Part shown: positions 24,300 to 33,860 of the stretch, piece after piece | Layout of the letters: every line of letters starts with the position of its first letter | Numbering within the stretch: position 1 is the first letter of the stretch | Source of the DNA: Crocodylus rhombifer | Taxonomy: Eukaryota; Chordata; Crocodylia; Crocodylidae | DNA: 64,000 nt | Reading direction: 5' to 3' | Assembly (NCBI GenBank): GCA_038503035.1 | Contig: JAVSML010024360.1 | Span: 186,001 to 250,000, forward strand | Notes under the pieces: model-generated | What the model saw: only the letters and a program-made list of their open reading frames with translations | Database searches by the model: none | Told to the model about the DNA's origin: nothing | Made by a program: the position numbers and the translations under genes

Positions 24300-25490
24300 G
24301 AGGCAGGCTGAATTCAGAAGAGGTGAGAGGCTTAATCCTTTTTTTTTTTTTTTGCAGAGCCTGCCTGCCTCTCCTGTGGTTGGGGAATGACTTGTCAGTG
24401 GGCAGAGTAGCTGCTGAGCTGCAGGGGGCCCTAATCCTTCCCTCCTCAGTGACACCCCCCCCCAGGGCCACCTGGCCAGACTGCAAGCAGGCTGGGGGCT
24501 GCCCCAGTTTGGAGATGCCTGATCCAATGCTTCCCCAAGCCCACCCAGGCTTCCAGCACACTGTGCACAATTCCCACTGCCTTCGCCAGCTACCAGCACA
24601 CCCAGCTGCCCTCCTGCTACTTCCTCACACTGCCCCAGGGACAAGGCAGTCCATCCCCAGGTGGTCCCAGTCAGTAGGAAGGTGGCAGGGACAGTGCACA
24701 GGGTACTGCTCCTCCAGTGGGCTTGGGGAAGAGTTGGATCCAGTGGGTTCTGCCTCCTAGCTGGGGCAACATCCCACCCACTAGCAGGCTTCCTGGGCAG
24801 CCCCAGGGGGCACTGCCACTGGGGAGTGAAGGACCAGCCCCCCCCCCCCGGAAGCTTAGGGCCCACCAGCACCCCTTCCCTTGGCTGCAGGCAGGCTCCA
24901 TGAAAAAAAAAGGATTAGGCCCCTTGCTGCTTTTTTTCTCTCCAAGTAGGGCCTCCTTGTGCCAGCTGCTGGTGAGCTGAATGGCCCCTGGTCCTTCTCT
25001 CCATGGTGGCAGCACCCCCTGGTGCCACCCAGGCAGACTGCAAGTAGGCCAGATGCTTGGAGGCAGCACCCAGCTTGGAGGCAGCACCTGCCAGATCCAA
25101 CTCTTGCCTGAGCCTGCCCAGAAACCAGCACCCCATGCACTGTCCCTGCTGCCTTCCTGCTACCTGGGACCACCTGTTAACAGGCTGCCTTGCCCCTGAG
25201 CAGCATGTGGAAGCAGTAGGAGGGTATCTGGGTGTGCTGGTGGCTGGAGAAGGTGGCAGGGACAGTGCATGATGTTCTGGAAGCCCAGGGGGGTCAGGGA
25301 AGCATTGGATTGGGTGCCTCTGAGCTGGGGCAACCCCTGACCCACTAGCAGCCCATCATGGAGGGAAGGACCTGGGACCCCCACAGCTCAGGGGATTCTT
25401 GGCCTGCCAGCAGCTTATACACTGGCCGCAGGAGAGGCAGGCAGGCTTCACCAAAAAAAAAAAAAAACAAAGATCAGGCCCCTCACCATA
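24300..25490. repeat. inverted-repeat block with mirrored internal units
   Basis: The left arm (24318-24380: 'aggtgagaggcttaatcc', an oligo-T run, then 'gcctgcctgcctctcctg') is the reverse complement of the right arm (about 25425-25490: 'caggagaggcaggcaggctt', an oligo-A run, then 'atcaggcccctcacc'). Between them, related units alternate in orientation: 'ggcagggacagtgca' at 24688 and 25257, its complement near 25130, and a middle oligo-A junction at 24902. It looks like a foldback DNA element; no TSD was found. All long frames here are compositional. Confidence 0.6.
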
Positions 25491-25501
25491 ATGGTAACAG
25501 A

Positions 25502-25560
25502 GCCCCTAAATTGAAATGGTGAGTTTTTATTTGTCACAATTAAAACCACACCCTTTCAAT
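25502..25560. repeat. small palindrome, CCCCTAAATTGAAA arms
   Basis: CCCCTAAATTGAAA at 25504 is answered by TTTCAATTTAGGGG near 25546, which gives a stem with about 30 bases of loop. A related single arm (ccccctaaattgaaaagg) occurs at about 34838, so this is probably the terminus of a dispersed MITE family. Confidence 0.55.
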
Positions 25561-25589
25561 TTAGGGGACTAAACCCCCAACATGTGTAT

Positions 25590-26408
25590 AAGAACTCTGT
25601 TATGTCAACCAGATGCCCAAAGAAATGTTGCTGTCCCTCAACCAGTGGTGCTGATATAATTCTAGTTCTGCTGGTAAGTTGTAGCCCTAATAGGTCAGGA
25701 AATATATGAGAGACAAGAATTATTTTTGGTGATATTTTGTAGTGGAAAAACTATATAACTGGGAATTCTTTAAGGAGACTGTTTTCATTTACATATAGAG
25801 GGATACACAGTCCATGGTTCTATCTGCTATTTAACTCAAATGTGTTTGCTTCTTTAGCAGAATTGACGAAAACCATATTGTACCTAAAAACTATTCTAAT
25901 ATTCTCTCCCAACCTTACAGTTAGTCTGATGTAATTCTAAGCAGTTTTTCCAGCCTAACAGGGTCTTGATCTTGTCCTAACTGAGCCTCAGTCAGTTAGC
26001 ATTCTTTTAAGCCTCAATTCCTTGTAGACAGAAGACAATCTGTTGAAGTGCTGAAGCAGAATTTGTTGTAATGGAGATAAACAGATGCAAATCTAGAACC
26101 TAAAGTATTGGCCCTTGAGGCATAGAAACTTGAAGGGATTATGGTACCTCCAGTGTCATCTTGTGGATTTTTTTTCAGAGTGGATGCACTGAAAGGTTTT
26201 AGAGAACTGTTTTCTTTTCCATTGTTTCCTTGAGTGTACAGAGGTGTAGATAAGCTTCTTCAGCCCCATTATTTTCCACAGTGATCTGTCTTGATATATG
26301 TGTAATGAAGTCACTTGGGGCTAGATCCTATTTCACTTTACCTGTCCAAATGATATTTACCCAGCTGTGAAAGTGTCATTATAGCAGCCACCATACTACT
26401 GAACAATA
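25590..26408. other. no gene; unclassified sequence
   Basis: A/T-rich DNA with no recognisable exon or repeat boundary. Confidence 0.4.
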
Positions 26409-26416
26409 GTCTAGCT

Positions 26417-26649
26417 CAGGGCTGTCCAACTTCCCCATGTGCAACAGTGTACAGCCCCCAGGCCACACATCATGTAGGCAGCATGCTGGGGGTGCCCCCC
26501 CCCCAATGCTCCCACCCCAAAGACAGCACCAGTAATGCATACCTCCCCCTCTCCACCCCAACTGCATAGGCTACATATGCAATGTGTGGACCCCTACTGT
26601 GCAGTAGTGTGACACATGTGGCCTGTGGGATGGTAGTTGGACAGCCCTT
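26417..26649. mobile_element. small hAT element (CAGGGCTGTCCAACT termini)
   Basis: The left end is CAGGGCTGTCCAACTTCC. The right end, reverse complemented, gives AAGGGCTGTCCAACTACC, so the inverted repeats are at least 15 bp with one terminal change. The flanks GTCTAGCT and GTTTAGTG agree at 5 of 8 bases. It is non-coding and of the same terminus type as 4988, 57336 and 61101. Confidence 0.75.
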
Positions 26650-26770
26650 GTTTAGTGGCTAGAGCACTCATCCAGGAAATGGGAGACCTAGGATTTGGTC
26701 CCTTCTCATTCAAAGTGGGGTGGAAAAGAAGTCTGACTTTCCTTCTCTCTCACTTCCCAACATCAAGTTC
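26650..26770 (+). repeat. tRNA-derived SINE fragment (MIR-like)
   Basis: 'agtggctagagcactc' resembles an A-box and 'ggatttggtccc' a decayed B-box, spaced as in tRNA-derived SINEs. It is too decayed for a firm family name and is not a functional tRNA. Confidence 0.45.
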
Positions 26771-27203
26771 AAACCATCTGGCCACAAGTGCCATATTAGC
26801 AAGCCTTCTTAAAGCTGAGCCACTGTACCTTATTGGATTCATCATTCATTTATTGGATAAAATAGATGGGGAACATTGGGGAAGTGTCTGCCTCATTGGG
26901 AAAAGAGCCCAGACTAGAACTCAGAGCCCTGCTCCATTCCTGGATAAAAGCTATTGCACTGGGTCATTCTCTTCCTCTTCACTCTAGGCATCTCCCTTTC
27001 TCAGGTGTCCAGGGAACCAGGTTGAAGAGGATGGCTGGAAAAGGGACTTGATCATGTTTAATCTGTGGTTTGGTGTAGCAGTCTGGCAGTTCAAGGAGCC
27101 TGGGGGCAGTCTGTGGGCATGCAAGGGTTACAGGCCACCTGAAGGCAGTAATGGGCACTTGCAGGCTGCCTAGGCAATGGGGCCAGCTAAGAGAGATAAT
27201 TAG

Positions 27204-28242
27204 TAGGCCTGTGCAAAGCAGCTAGTATTCACTTCAGATTCGGCTGATTCGGGGGACAGTGATTCAATTTGGTGATTCAAATCACTGTCCCTATGTGATT
27301 CAGGCAATTCTCCAAATCATCCAGGCCCATCCCCCACCTGCTCCCTCAGCCCGGCAATGGCTTCTCTACCCACCCCAGCTACTGACACTTGGGGAAAGAA
27401 AAAGCCCCGACTCACTGGGTGCTGTCAGGCAGGAAAAGGATCCCTGATGCCTGACAGATCCCACTGCCCTCTGCTGTGTGGGAGGCTCTGTCATGAGCCC
27501 CCCGATCTCCCCTTTGCTGCACCACCCCCCCGCCCCTCATGGTTGCCCTGCCTGCCGCAGCTCTGGCCCTTTTAGAAAAAAAAAAAAAAAAAAGAGAAAA
27601 CCCCCAAACTCACCATGTCTGCTGGGTGGGGGAGGGTGGGCATCCCTGCTGCCCCACACCACATGCGGGGCTCTGCACAAGGCCCCCAAAGCCCCGAGAC
27701 CGCTGCAGTAGTGGTGAGTCCTGGGGCTTTTCTCTTTTTTTTTTCTCTTAAAGGGCTGGAGCTGGGGTGGGCAGGGCAGCCATGTGGGGGCTAGGGGAGT
27801 GACAAGGGGTTGGGGGGCTTCTTCAGAAGCAGTGTGGGGCAGTGGAAAGCAGCGGGGATCACTTCCTGACCCAGCAGCACCCGGTGAGTAATTTTTTTTT
27901 AAAGCACCAGGAGCTGGGGTGGGTGAGGCAGCCATGTGGGGGGCGCGGTGGGGCTGGGGGAACAGGCAGGGGATGGGGCCTGGCAGAGGTCCCCCCATGG
28001 TCCCCTCCCCCAGCCTCTCCCTCCCCTGCCCCCACTTACCAGCTCCAAGTCCAGCTGCAGCTCTCTGCTGCAGCCACCAGGGACTGTCCACATCAAAGTT
28101 CTCTGAATCTTTTCCAGACAGCTTTGAATCGATTTGGACCTTTTAATTGGTCCCGATTCAGTTTGGATTCAGAGATTTGGCCACTGAATTGGGCTGAATC
28201 TCCTCTAAATTGAAACACCACCTGAAATTTTGCACAGGCCTA
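27204..28242. mobile_element. hAT element with mirrored interior, exact 8-bp duplication
   Basis: The termini are TAGGCCTGTGCAAA at the left and the same 14 bases, reverse complemented, at the right. The octamer ATAATTAG flanks both sides exactly (27196-27203, 28243-28250). Short 'gattcgg/gattcaa' motifs cluster next to both termini in opposite orientations (27237-27310 and 28105-28210). Inside, a unit with an oligo-A or oligo-T run next to 'agctggggtgggcagggcag' occurs once inverted (27535-27600) and twice direct (27725-27790, 27890-27945). No transposase is visible. Confidence 0.9.
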
Positions 28243-28487
28243 ATAATTAGCTGTCAGAAAGCTAGAAGTCTCCCAGGAAGGGGAGCCAAGAGACAGAATT
28301 CCAGGGGAAAGAACCAGTGAGAGTGTCAGGCTCCCAAGGAAGGGAGCCAGGGACAAGGAAAGCTGGAATCTGGAAGCAGAGGTTGGGATACTTCCAGGCA
28401 GAACTCAAGGTTGGACAGCTAGGTTTCTAGGGAGAGGAGCTAGAGACAGACAGATGGCTGAGAGTCTGAGAGACAGACAGTGGCAAC

Positions 28488-28840
28488 GTATAGGGGGTGC
28501 ACGTGGGTACATTTGCACTCTCTGAGCGTGGCAGCGCACCCCCTACAAAAAGGTGCTGGAGACACTGTTGACAGCACCTGCGGGCAGTCACCATTTGCCA
28601 CTCCCCCCTGCCACAGACACCTCCAGCGGCGCCTGCGAGTGGTCAGCTATCCCCGCTGGCTGCCACCACCATGGTCAGTGGCATCTGCAGGTAGTCGCCA
28701 ACCCCTGGTCAGCACTTGCCATCCCTCCCCCACCCCTGCCACCAACAGCACCGGCAACATCTGTGGGAGCTCCTGTTTATCGCCACCGTGCTCTTGCTGC
28801 CGCCGTGCCTCCCCAGCCACTGGGTTCATGTGTCCTTTAT
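28488..28840. repeat. GC-rich insertion starting with a palindrome
   Basis: TAGGGGGTGCACG at 28490 is answered by CGCACCCCCTA ending near 28540, which makes a short hairpin. GC-rich sequence follows to about 28840, where 'catgtgtcctttatg' could be a transition-decayed partner of the left terminus. A related motif (gggggggcaccc) is near 63933. Boundaries and class are uncertain. Confidence 0.4.
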
Positions 28841-29313
28841 GAGACAGAGCTGCAAGCTGCAAGTGAGAGTGGACAGCTAAAAGGGAAAGAACTAGCTGCT
28901 AGAGGATCAACTAACAGTGGAGCCTGAGGACCACACCTGGAGCTTTTATCCTGAGGTTCAGCCTGAGCCTGTGAAGAGGATTTTATGATACAGGGAGACT
29001 GTGGATATATCAGGACACTGCAGATATTGCTGGAGTGAACTGATAAGAGAAGGGACTGAGGGCTGCAGCAGCAGACCTAAGCCCATCCACTCTCAGTGGT
29101 CTGAAAGAAGACCACATATTGTTTGAGTATTTACAGTGTTAAGTGCTTATGTTGATTAACTTGATTAACTCTTGCAGGGAGGAAGTTTGCTATGGGGCTG
29201 TATGTATGATAAACAGAGGCTGTGAACCACTAAAAGGATGCTGAAAGACTGAGTGAGGGAGGTGATGAACGCTGAACCTACTACAACTGGTCATGTGAGC
29301 ACAGAAGGCATTT

Positions 29314-29525
29314 TTACACATGCAAGCGCTGCAGCATCAGGCACTTTGAAAATTGCCTGGGGCTGCGATGCTTGCACTTGTATAAGTGACGAAATACACA
29401 TCAGCACTGAGAAAATGGCAGCAGCACACTTCTGAACTAAAATACATCAAAGGTGCTTTAGTTCAAAAGCGCACCACCACCATTTTCTGTGCGCTGATGC
29501 GCATTTCACCACTTATACAACTGCA
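29314..29525. repeat. two adjacent hairpins (foldback MITE-like)
   Basis: Hairpin 1: 'tgcaagcgctgcagcatcag' near 29315 pairs with 'ctggggctgcgatgcttgca' near 29357-29376 around a 10-base loop. Hairpin 2: arms of about 65-70 bases at 29373-29442 and 29455-29525 (for example 'cttgtataagtgacgaaat' against 'atttcaccacttatacaa') around a loop of about 12 bases, roughly 80% paired. This predicts a strongly structured transcript or a foldback transposon. No target duplication was found. Confidence 0.7.
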
Positions 29526-29589
29526 TGAGGCGCAGGACATTTCACCTCAGCTAGCGTGTGGAGCCCACTCAAATAATCAAATCTGCTCT

Positions 29590-29755
29590 AAAGTGGTGGA
29601 TCTCTGGTGCATCACAGGGCAAAAAAAGTATGTATATAAATGCCCTGTGTGGGGAAGCAGGAGATGCAGATTCAAACACTCTCTGAGGGAAAAAAGCCTA
29701 GAACAGGTCTCCCACTTCCTAGATTAATGCTCTAATCACTAGGATAATGGGTTAA
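29590..29755 (-). repeat. tRNA-derived SINE fragment, antisense
   Basis: Read on the minus strand it gives 'tagtgattagagcattaatc' (A-box-like) followed by 'gaagtgggagacct', and 'gtttgaatctgcatctcc' (B-box-like). It resembles the plus-strand fragment at 26650. Confidence 0.5.
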
Positions 29756-31625
29756 AACCTAAATATACTGTTATCATTCTCTTGCTTGCAGGTGTGCAGA
29801 GTGAGTCTATTTTACCACAGAGCAAAATGGGATCGTAGACAGCTGGTGACGTTTGGACCTGTAAAATGAACAAGGATCTAGGCCTTTCTACTTCAAAGCA
29901 GCTCTTATTATCATTTAGTTTCTCTGTTACCTTTACCTGAAAGTTAGAGATGCATCTCTCTAGTATTGCTTCTTAGGAGCATAGGATTCTTTGCATGTAT
30001 TTTCCAGATTTGTTAAGGATCCAAGAGAGTGGAGCATCAAAGTGATCTTTTTTAGCACTCTTCTCGTATGTCATTAGGGGGCATTTATATCAAGATGGTA
30101 CCAGGCAAGTGTAACTGTACAGTAGGAAACAATACTCCAAGGAGATGGATGAGGTAATGCTTTTTTTCCATCTAAGTCTAGGACTCTTTTGCCTAGCAGT
30201 TATCATTATGTGTCTAAAATAACCCTTTTCTTAAAATGTTTGATTGAAATACTTAGTGGCGGTCTAATTTTCATTAACATTATTTTGTCTCAGGTTAGTT
30301 TTCTGCAAGCACTTTCTGTCTGACAGGGAGAGCTCTGTGCACAAAGGTTCAAATACCTTCTTCACTTGAAACATTTATCCAGCTGGAGGAATAGCTTAGT
30401 GATTCATTGCTTCTGGAAGGACTGGTAGCAAACACATCTCGGAATGTATAGCTGTAACAATCGTATCATCTTAATCTATTCAAATCAAGGATATTGAGCA
30501 TTGTGGATCATTAATAGCACAGAAGCTCATTTCAGTCTAAAGCAATGGAGAATGGAGTCTTGGTTTATAATATAGTTTCATAAGTACCTCTGGGTATACT
30601 TGTATTTCTGAGTATCTGTAGAACCATCTCTGATTTACAGTGACTCAACTGATTTCATTATATAAAGTGGAATGGAAAGTTATATGGCATAAGAAACTGT
30701 AGGATGAATATTTCCTGCTGCCAACTGATGGGAAAGCAATGCATGATATCTAGTATTATTGTTATTAACAGAAAAAAATTAGACTGGTTGAAAAGTGACA
30801 ATCACCTCCTTCGGGGAAGATCCTTGACCAATATAAATCAGCATCGTTGAAGTTAATGGTCTGACATCAATTAAGACTAGCTGAAGACTGTATTTTTTAA
30901 TGGAATTTTAAAATGTTTTGGATTATATATAAGAAATGTTTTTTATCTAGATAATTATTGTGTGCAACTCCTCACTGGCTGGTTGACAGATTTCTCTGCG
31001 TGTATCAGTGCCTATCAGTCAAAATCTGTTCCTTGTCATTCCCATGCAATTATATTGCTCTCTAACCTTGTAATTTCAACCTTCTGTATTCTGCCCTAAA
31101 GCTGGACAATGAATTTTACCAATGCTTGTATTCCTATAACTAGGAAAACTAGATATACTAAAACTTACGCCCACCTAACATTTCCTGTTGGATGCACTTC
31201 ACTAAAGTTGAGGAGCGCTTTTTCTCCCCTCTTCTCCTGAGAATAAATGATTTATCCAAAATGCAGTTTCAGGGTGACTAAGTATCTTCACTCTTTTGGG
31301 TTGAAATGCATTAATTGCTTTCACCAAAACAAAAAATGACAAAAAGTTTTGAACATTTTTTAAACTTTGTGCACCTCTAAAGTATTTCATTTGGGCACTT
31401 GTAATAAAAAACTTTGGAAAAATAGTATTTGTGGCATTTTTCCTTTTGTCCAGGCAATTTCTGGAAAGTATAAATCTGAGTTTGTTTCCTTGTTTACTTG
31501 AGAGGATTTGAATAGATAACTCCCAAGAATGTGCCCTAAACATCAACTGTAGAGTATTCTGTGGTAGGAGGATCTAAATGTTTTCTGCAGATGCTGTTCC
31601 CTTTTTCATGGACTACTAAGTTAGA
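29756..31625. other. no gene; unclassified, unique-looking DNA
   Basis: I see no exon or repeat terminus that I can defend in this 1.9-kb stretch. Confidence 0.4.
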
Positions 31626-31627
31626 GC

Positions 31628-31732
31628 AAGCTTGTGTAGTCAGTAGTTTGGGCACCTTCCTGCCAGGCAGAAGACCTTGGTGCAAGTCCCTTTCCTCCAT
31701 GATTCAAAGCAGGAATTTTAGCTAAGGTCTCC
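31628..31732 (+). repeat. tRNA-derived SINE fragment, cut by an LTR
   Basis: 'agtttgggcaccttcctgcc' and 'ccttggtgcaagtccc' resemble the A- and B-box regions of a tRNA-derived SINE. The sequence is broken at the TCTCC duplication and seems to resume at 32592. Confidence 0.45.
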
Positions 31733-32586
31733 TGTGACAGGAGTATCGCTACCAGAGCCCTTCTGTTGGTGACTCCACCTTCCTGTTGTGGGCTAACCGC
31801 CTGCTTACTCTCCTGCCACGCCTTGATCTTAATTGATTAAGTAATTGATGTAATTAGCAGGAAGCTGCCCACTTTATGCAGCTTGTTGCCAGGGGGCACT
31901 ATCTGCAGCTCCTTTGCCTCCCCTACACCGCAGCCCAAGCCTCGCAGATGGTACTGACGTAGTTTTAACCTGGGCCCTGCTGTGCTTTGGCCCTCTCCTT
32001 GACTTCCCTGGAGCTTCTCACTGCCCCCCTTGCTCTGGGGCTCCTCACAGCCCTCTCTCTCTGGGGCTGGGGTCAGTTCACCCCAAAATGCTGCACTGTC
32101 CCTGGCACCAGGGTCCCCACGCTACTGTGTCACCCCATGAGGCCTCCTCCAACCCCTAATAACCTCACCCAGTCCTCCAGTCAAAACAGCAAACACAAAA
32201 ACACAAAGCCCCTCGGCTACAACATAAAAAGCTAAACCGTCCGGCCAAACAACATTCAATCCCTACGTGGAAATACTCTAACCCATAGCAGCAATCAGGG
32301 GATGCTCATGCAGTCAAGCTTCTCCCCTCTGCCTGCATTGGCCGAGCTCCTCCTCCCTTGGCCACCAGAGGGGAACTACCCTTCTGGCCTTACGCCTGGG
32401 GCTTAAGAAGGGTCAGGCCCTGCCCCCTCCTGTCAGCTGCCTCTCCAGTAGTTGTCCTAGCAACCAGCACCTGTGACTCTGGCTGCCCCTGGTAACTGGC
32501 AGCTGAGCCTCCCCCTTCTTGCCACTAGGGGTCTCTCCCCAGCTGTTTCTGCTCTCAGGCGCAGGGCACCTGTGTGCTCTGCGACA
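31733..32586. mobile_element. probable solo LTR with 5-bp duplication
   Basis: The body begins TGTGACAGGAG and ends CTCTGCGACA (TG...CA), flanked by TCTCC at 31728-31732 and 32587-32591. Removing it joins the flanking SINE-like sequence across one TCTCC. The start resembles the LTR-like element at 15699 (TGTGATAGGA). It is 854 bp, C-rich and lacks coding domains. Confidence 0.6.
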
Positions 32587-32971
32587 TCTCCCCTCTCAGA
32601 AAGGGGCCCTAACAACAGAGCTAGGAAATCATTTCCTCTGGCCCAATAAATATTTAAGTTTTCAGTGCAGACTAGAACAGCTTCAAGAGGAGACGTTTAG
32701 CTTGCTGGTTGGAGCAATTTCCTGACAGGTTAGGGTTCAGAATTTAGTCCCTGATTTCCAGAACAAACACAATTCAAACAAATTCCAACCAACAAATTAT
32801 TTTAGGACAATCTAGCTCTTTTTTCCTCTATGGAATAGCTGCTGAATAGTTATTTGCACAGCCCTACACTTAACCACCATGGGCTAAATGATGCTGTTAA
32901 TCATGCCATTGAAGACAGTCCTCACTGTGTATGAACACAGTTGACAGCAAAATTTGAACTATGTTGTTTTA

Positions 32972-33110
32972 AGGCCTGATCTGGCAAATACACATGGACA
33001 TATTTAACTGTAAACACATTACTTGTTCCAGTTAAGTATAAGATTACTTGAGAGATTCAACTTAAGCATGTCTGTATGACTTTGCAGAATTGGGAGTTTG
33101 GTGAATACAC
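32972..33110. repeat. ancient palindromic interspersed repeat
   Basis: 'ggcctgatctggcaaatac' followed by 'catatttaactgtaaacac' and the partly inverted 'cttaagcatgtctgtatgac' / 'tttgcagaattggg' matches the layout of a common sauropsid palindromic repeat (arms beginning 'ctgatcctgcaaa'). A half copy lies at 48534-48620. It is strongly decayed. Confidence 0.5.
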
Positions 33111-33585
33111 CAGAAAATATGTACATTTCCTTGGAAAAGTTAACTGAGTGCAGGTTAAACTAGTATTAATACTAAGATATGTGCTAAATAAATAATGGTA
33201 GCATTTGGCTGACTATCCAATAATTAGAAATGGAAATCCACAAAAGTTGAAATAAAAGCGCATAACAAACTGGAATAAACAATAACAAAGGTGACTATCT
33301 AAACTTTTAACACAGCAGGATGTTAGTACAAAAACAGATATTGGATCAACCTCATAACATGACAAAATGGAACTAGACAATACTTTTCTGATTATATTAG
33401 GTTATTAATTTACTATTGTCAAATAATACATTATTAAAAAGTTCAAAAACTAAACATGAACTTTAGATTATGCAACTGTATGTGAAGTTCAGTACCAAAA
33501 TCTTAATTAAAAATTGTTACCCTCCTTTTCAACATTTGGGCAGTTACTTTATTTACTTAAAACCAACATGGCCCAGACGATAAGT
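33111..33585. other. no gene; A/T-rich DNA
   Basis: Nothing classifiable is visible. Confidence 0.4.
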
Positions 33586-33589
33586 CAAC

Positions 33590-33860
33590 CCCCCTTCTCA
33601 ATCATTAGGTTCTATATATGGAAAATTAATTCATTTGTTGTAATTTTCCAGGTGCAGAATCTAGTTATCAGAGGTTTGTCTTGAATTCATTCCCCTCCCA
33701 TTACTATAGCAGGGAAAATAATGGCTGGGATGGTCTGGTAGCCCCCTTGCCCTCTGTCCCCCCCACCCTGCATACACACTTTTTCCCCCATCACCTTCTT
33801 GCCACTGCTTACTGTCAGACCCTGACCAGGCTCTTGGTCCCCCCAAGCACAAGTGGAAGA
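33590..33860. repeat. unclassified interspersed repeat, copy 2
   Basis: Paralogue of 20990-21200: 'atatatggaaaattaa', 'ttttccaggtgcagaatcta', 'gttatcagaggtttgtctt'. It then runs into C-rich sequence, as the first copy does. Confidence 0.5.

Larger units (their letters stand above)
27074..29240 (+). mobile_element. possible LTR/ERV-like segment, split by a hAT
   Basis: 'tgtagcagtctggcagttc' at 27074 and the purine-rich run after 28251 (repeated 'ggagcca', 'gagacagac'), with 'gttcagcctgagcctgtgaa' near 28957, are in the style of long crocodilian LTRs. They are interrupted by the hAT at 27204-28242 and by a GC-rich insertion from about 28488. I found no terminal duplication, so boundaries and class are tentative. 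Confidence 0.3.

Noticed and set aside
26650..26720. Possible tRNA gene
   Set aside because: A- and B-box-like segments are present, but no cloverleaf with an intact anticodon arm. It fits a decayed tRNA-derived SINE.
27537..28091. 184-codon antisense frame
   Set aside because: Entirely inside the non-autonomous hAT at 27204-28242 and includes translated oligo-A runs.
28440..28860. hAT duplication GAGACAGA around the GC-rich insertion
   Set aside because: The octamer occurs in a purine-rich context with several GAGACAGA-like copies, and the implied terminal repeats do not pair well.
29373..29525. microRNA precursor
   Set aside because: The stem is long, with arms and flanks typical of a foldback repeat, and there is no evidence of a conserved mature arm. 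Kept only as a structural repeat.
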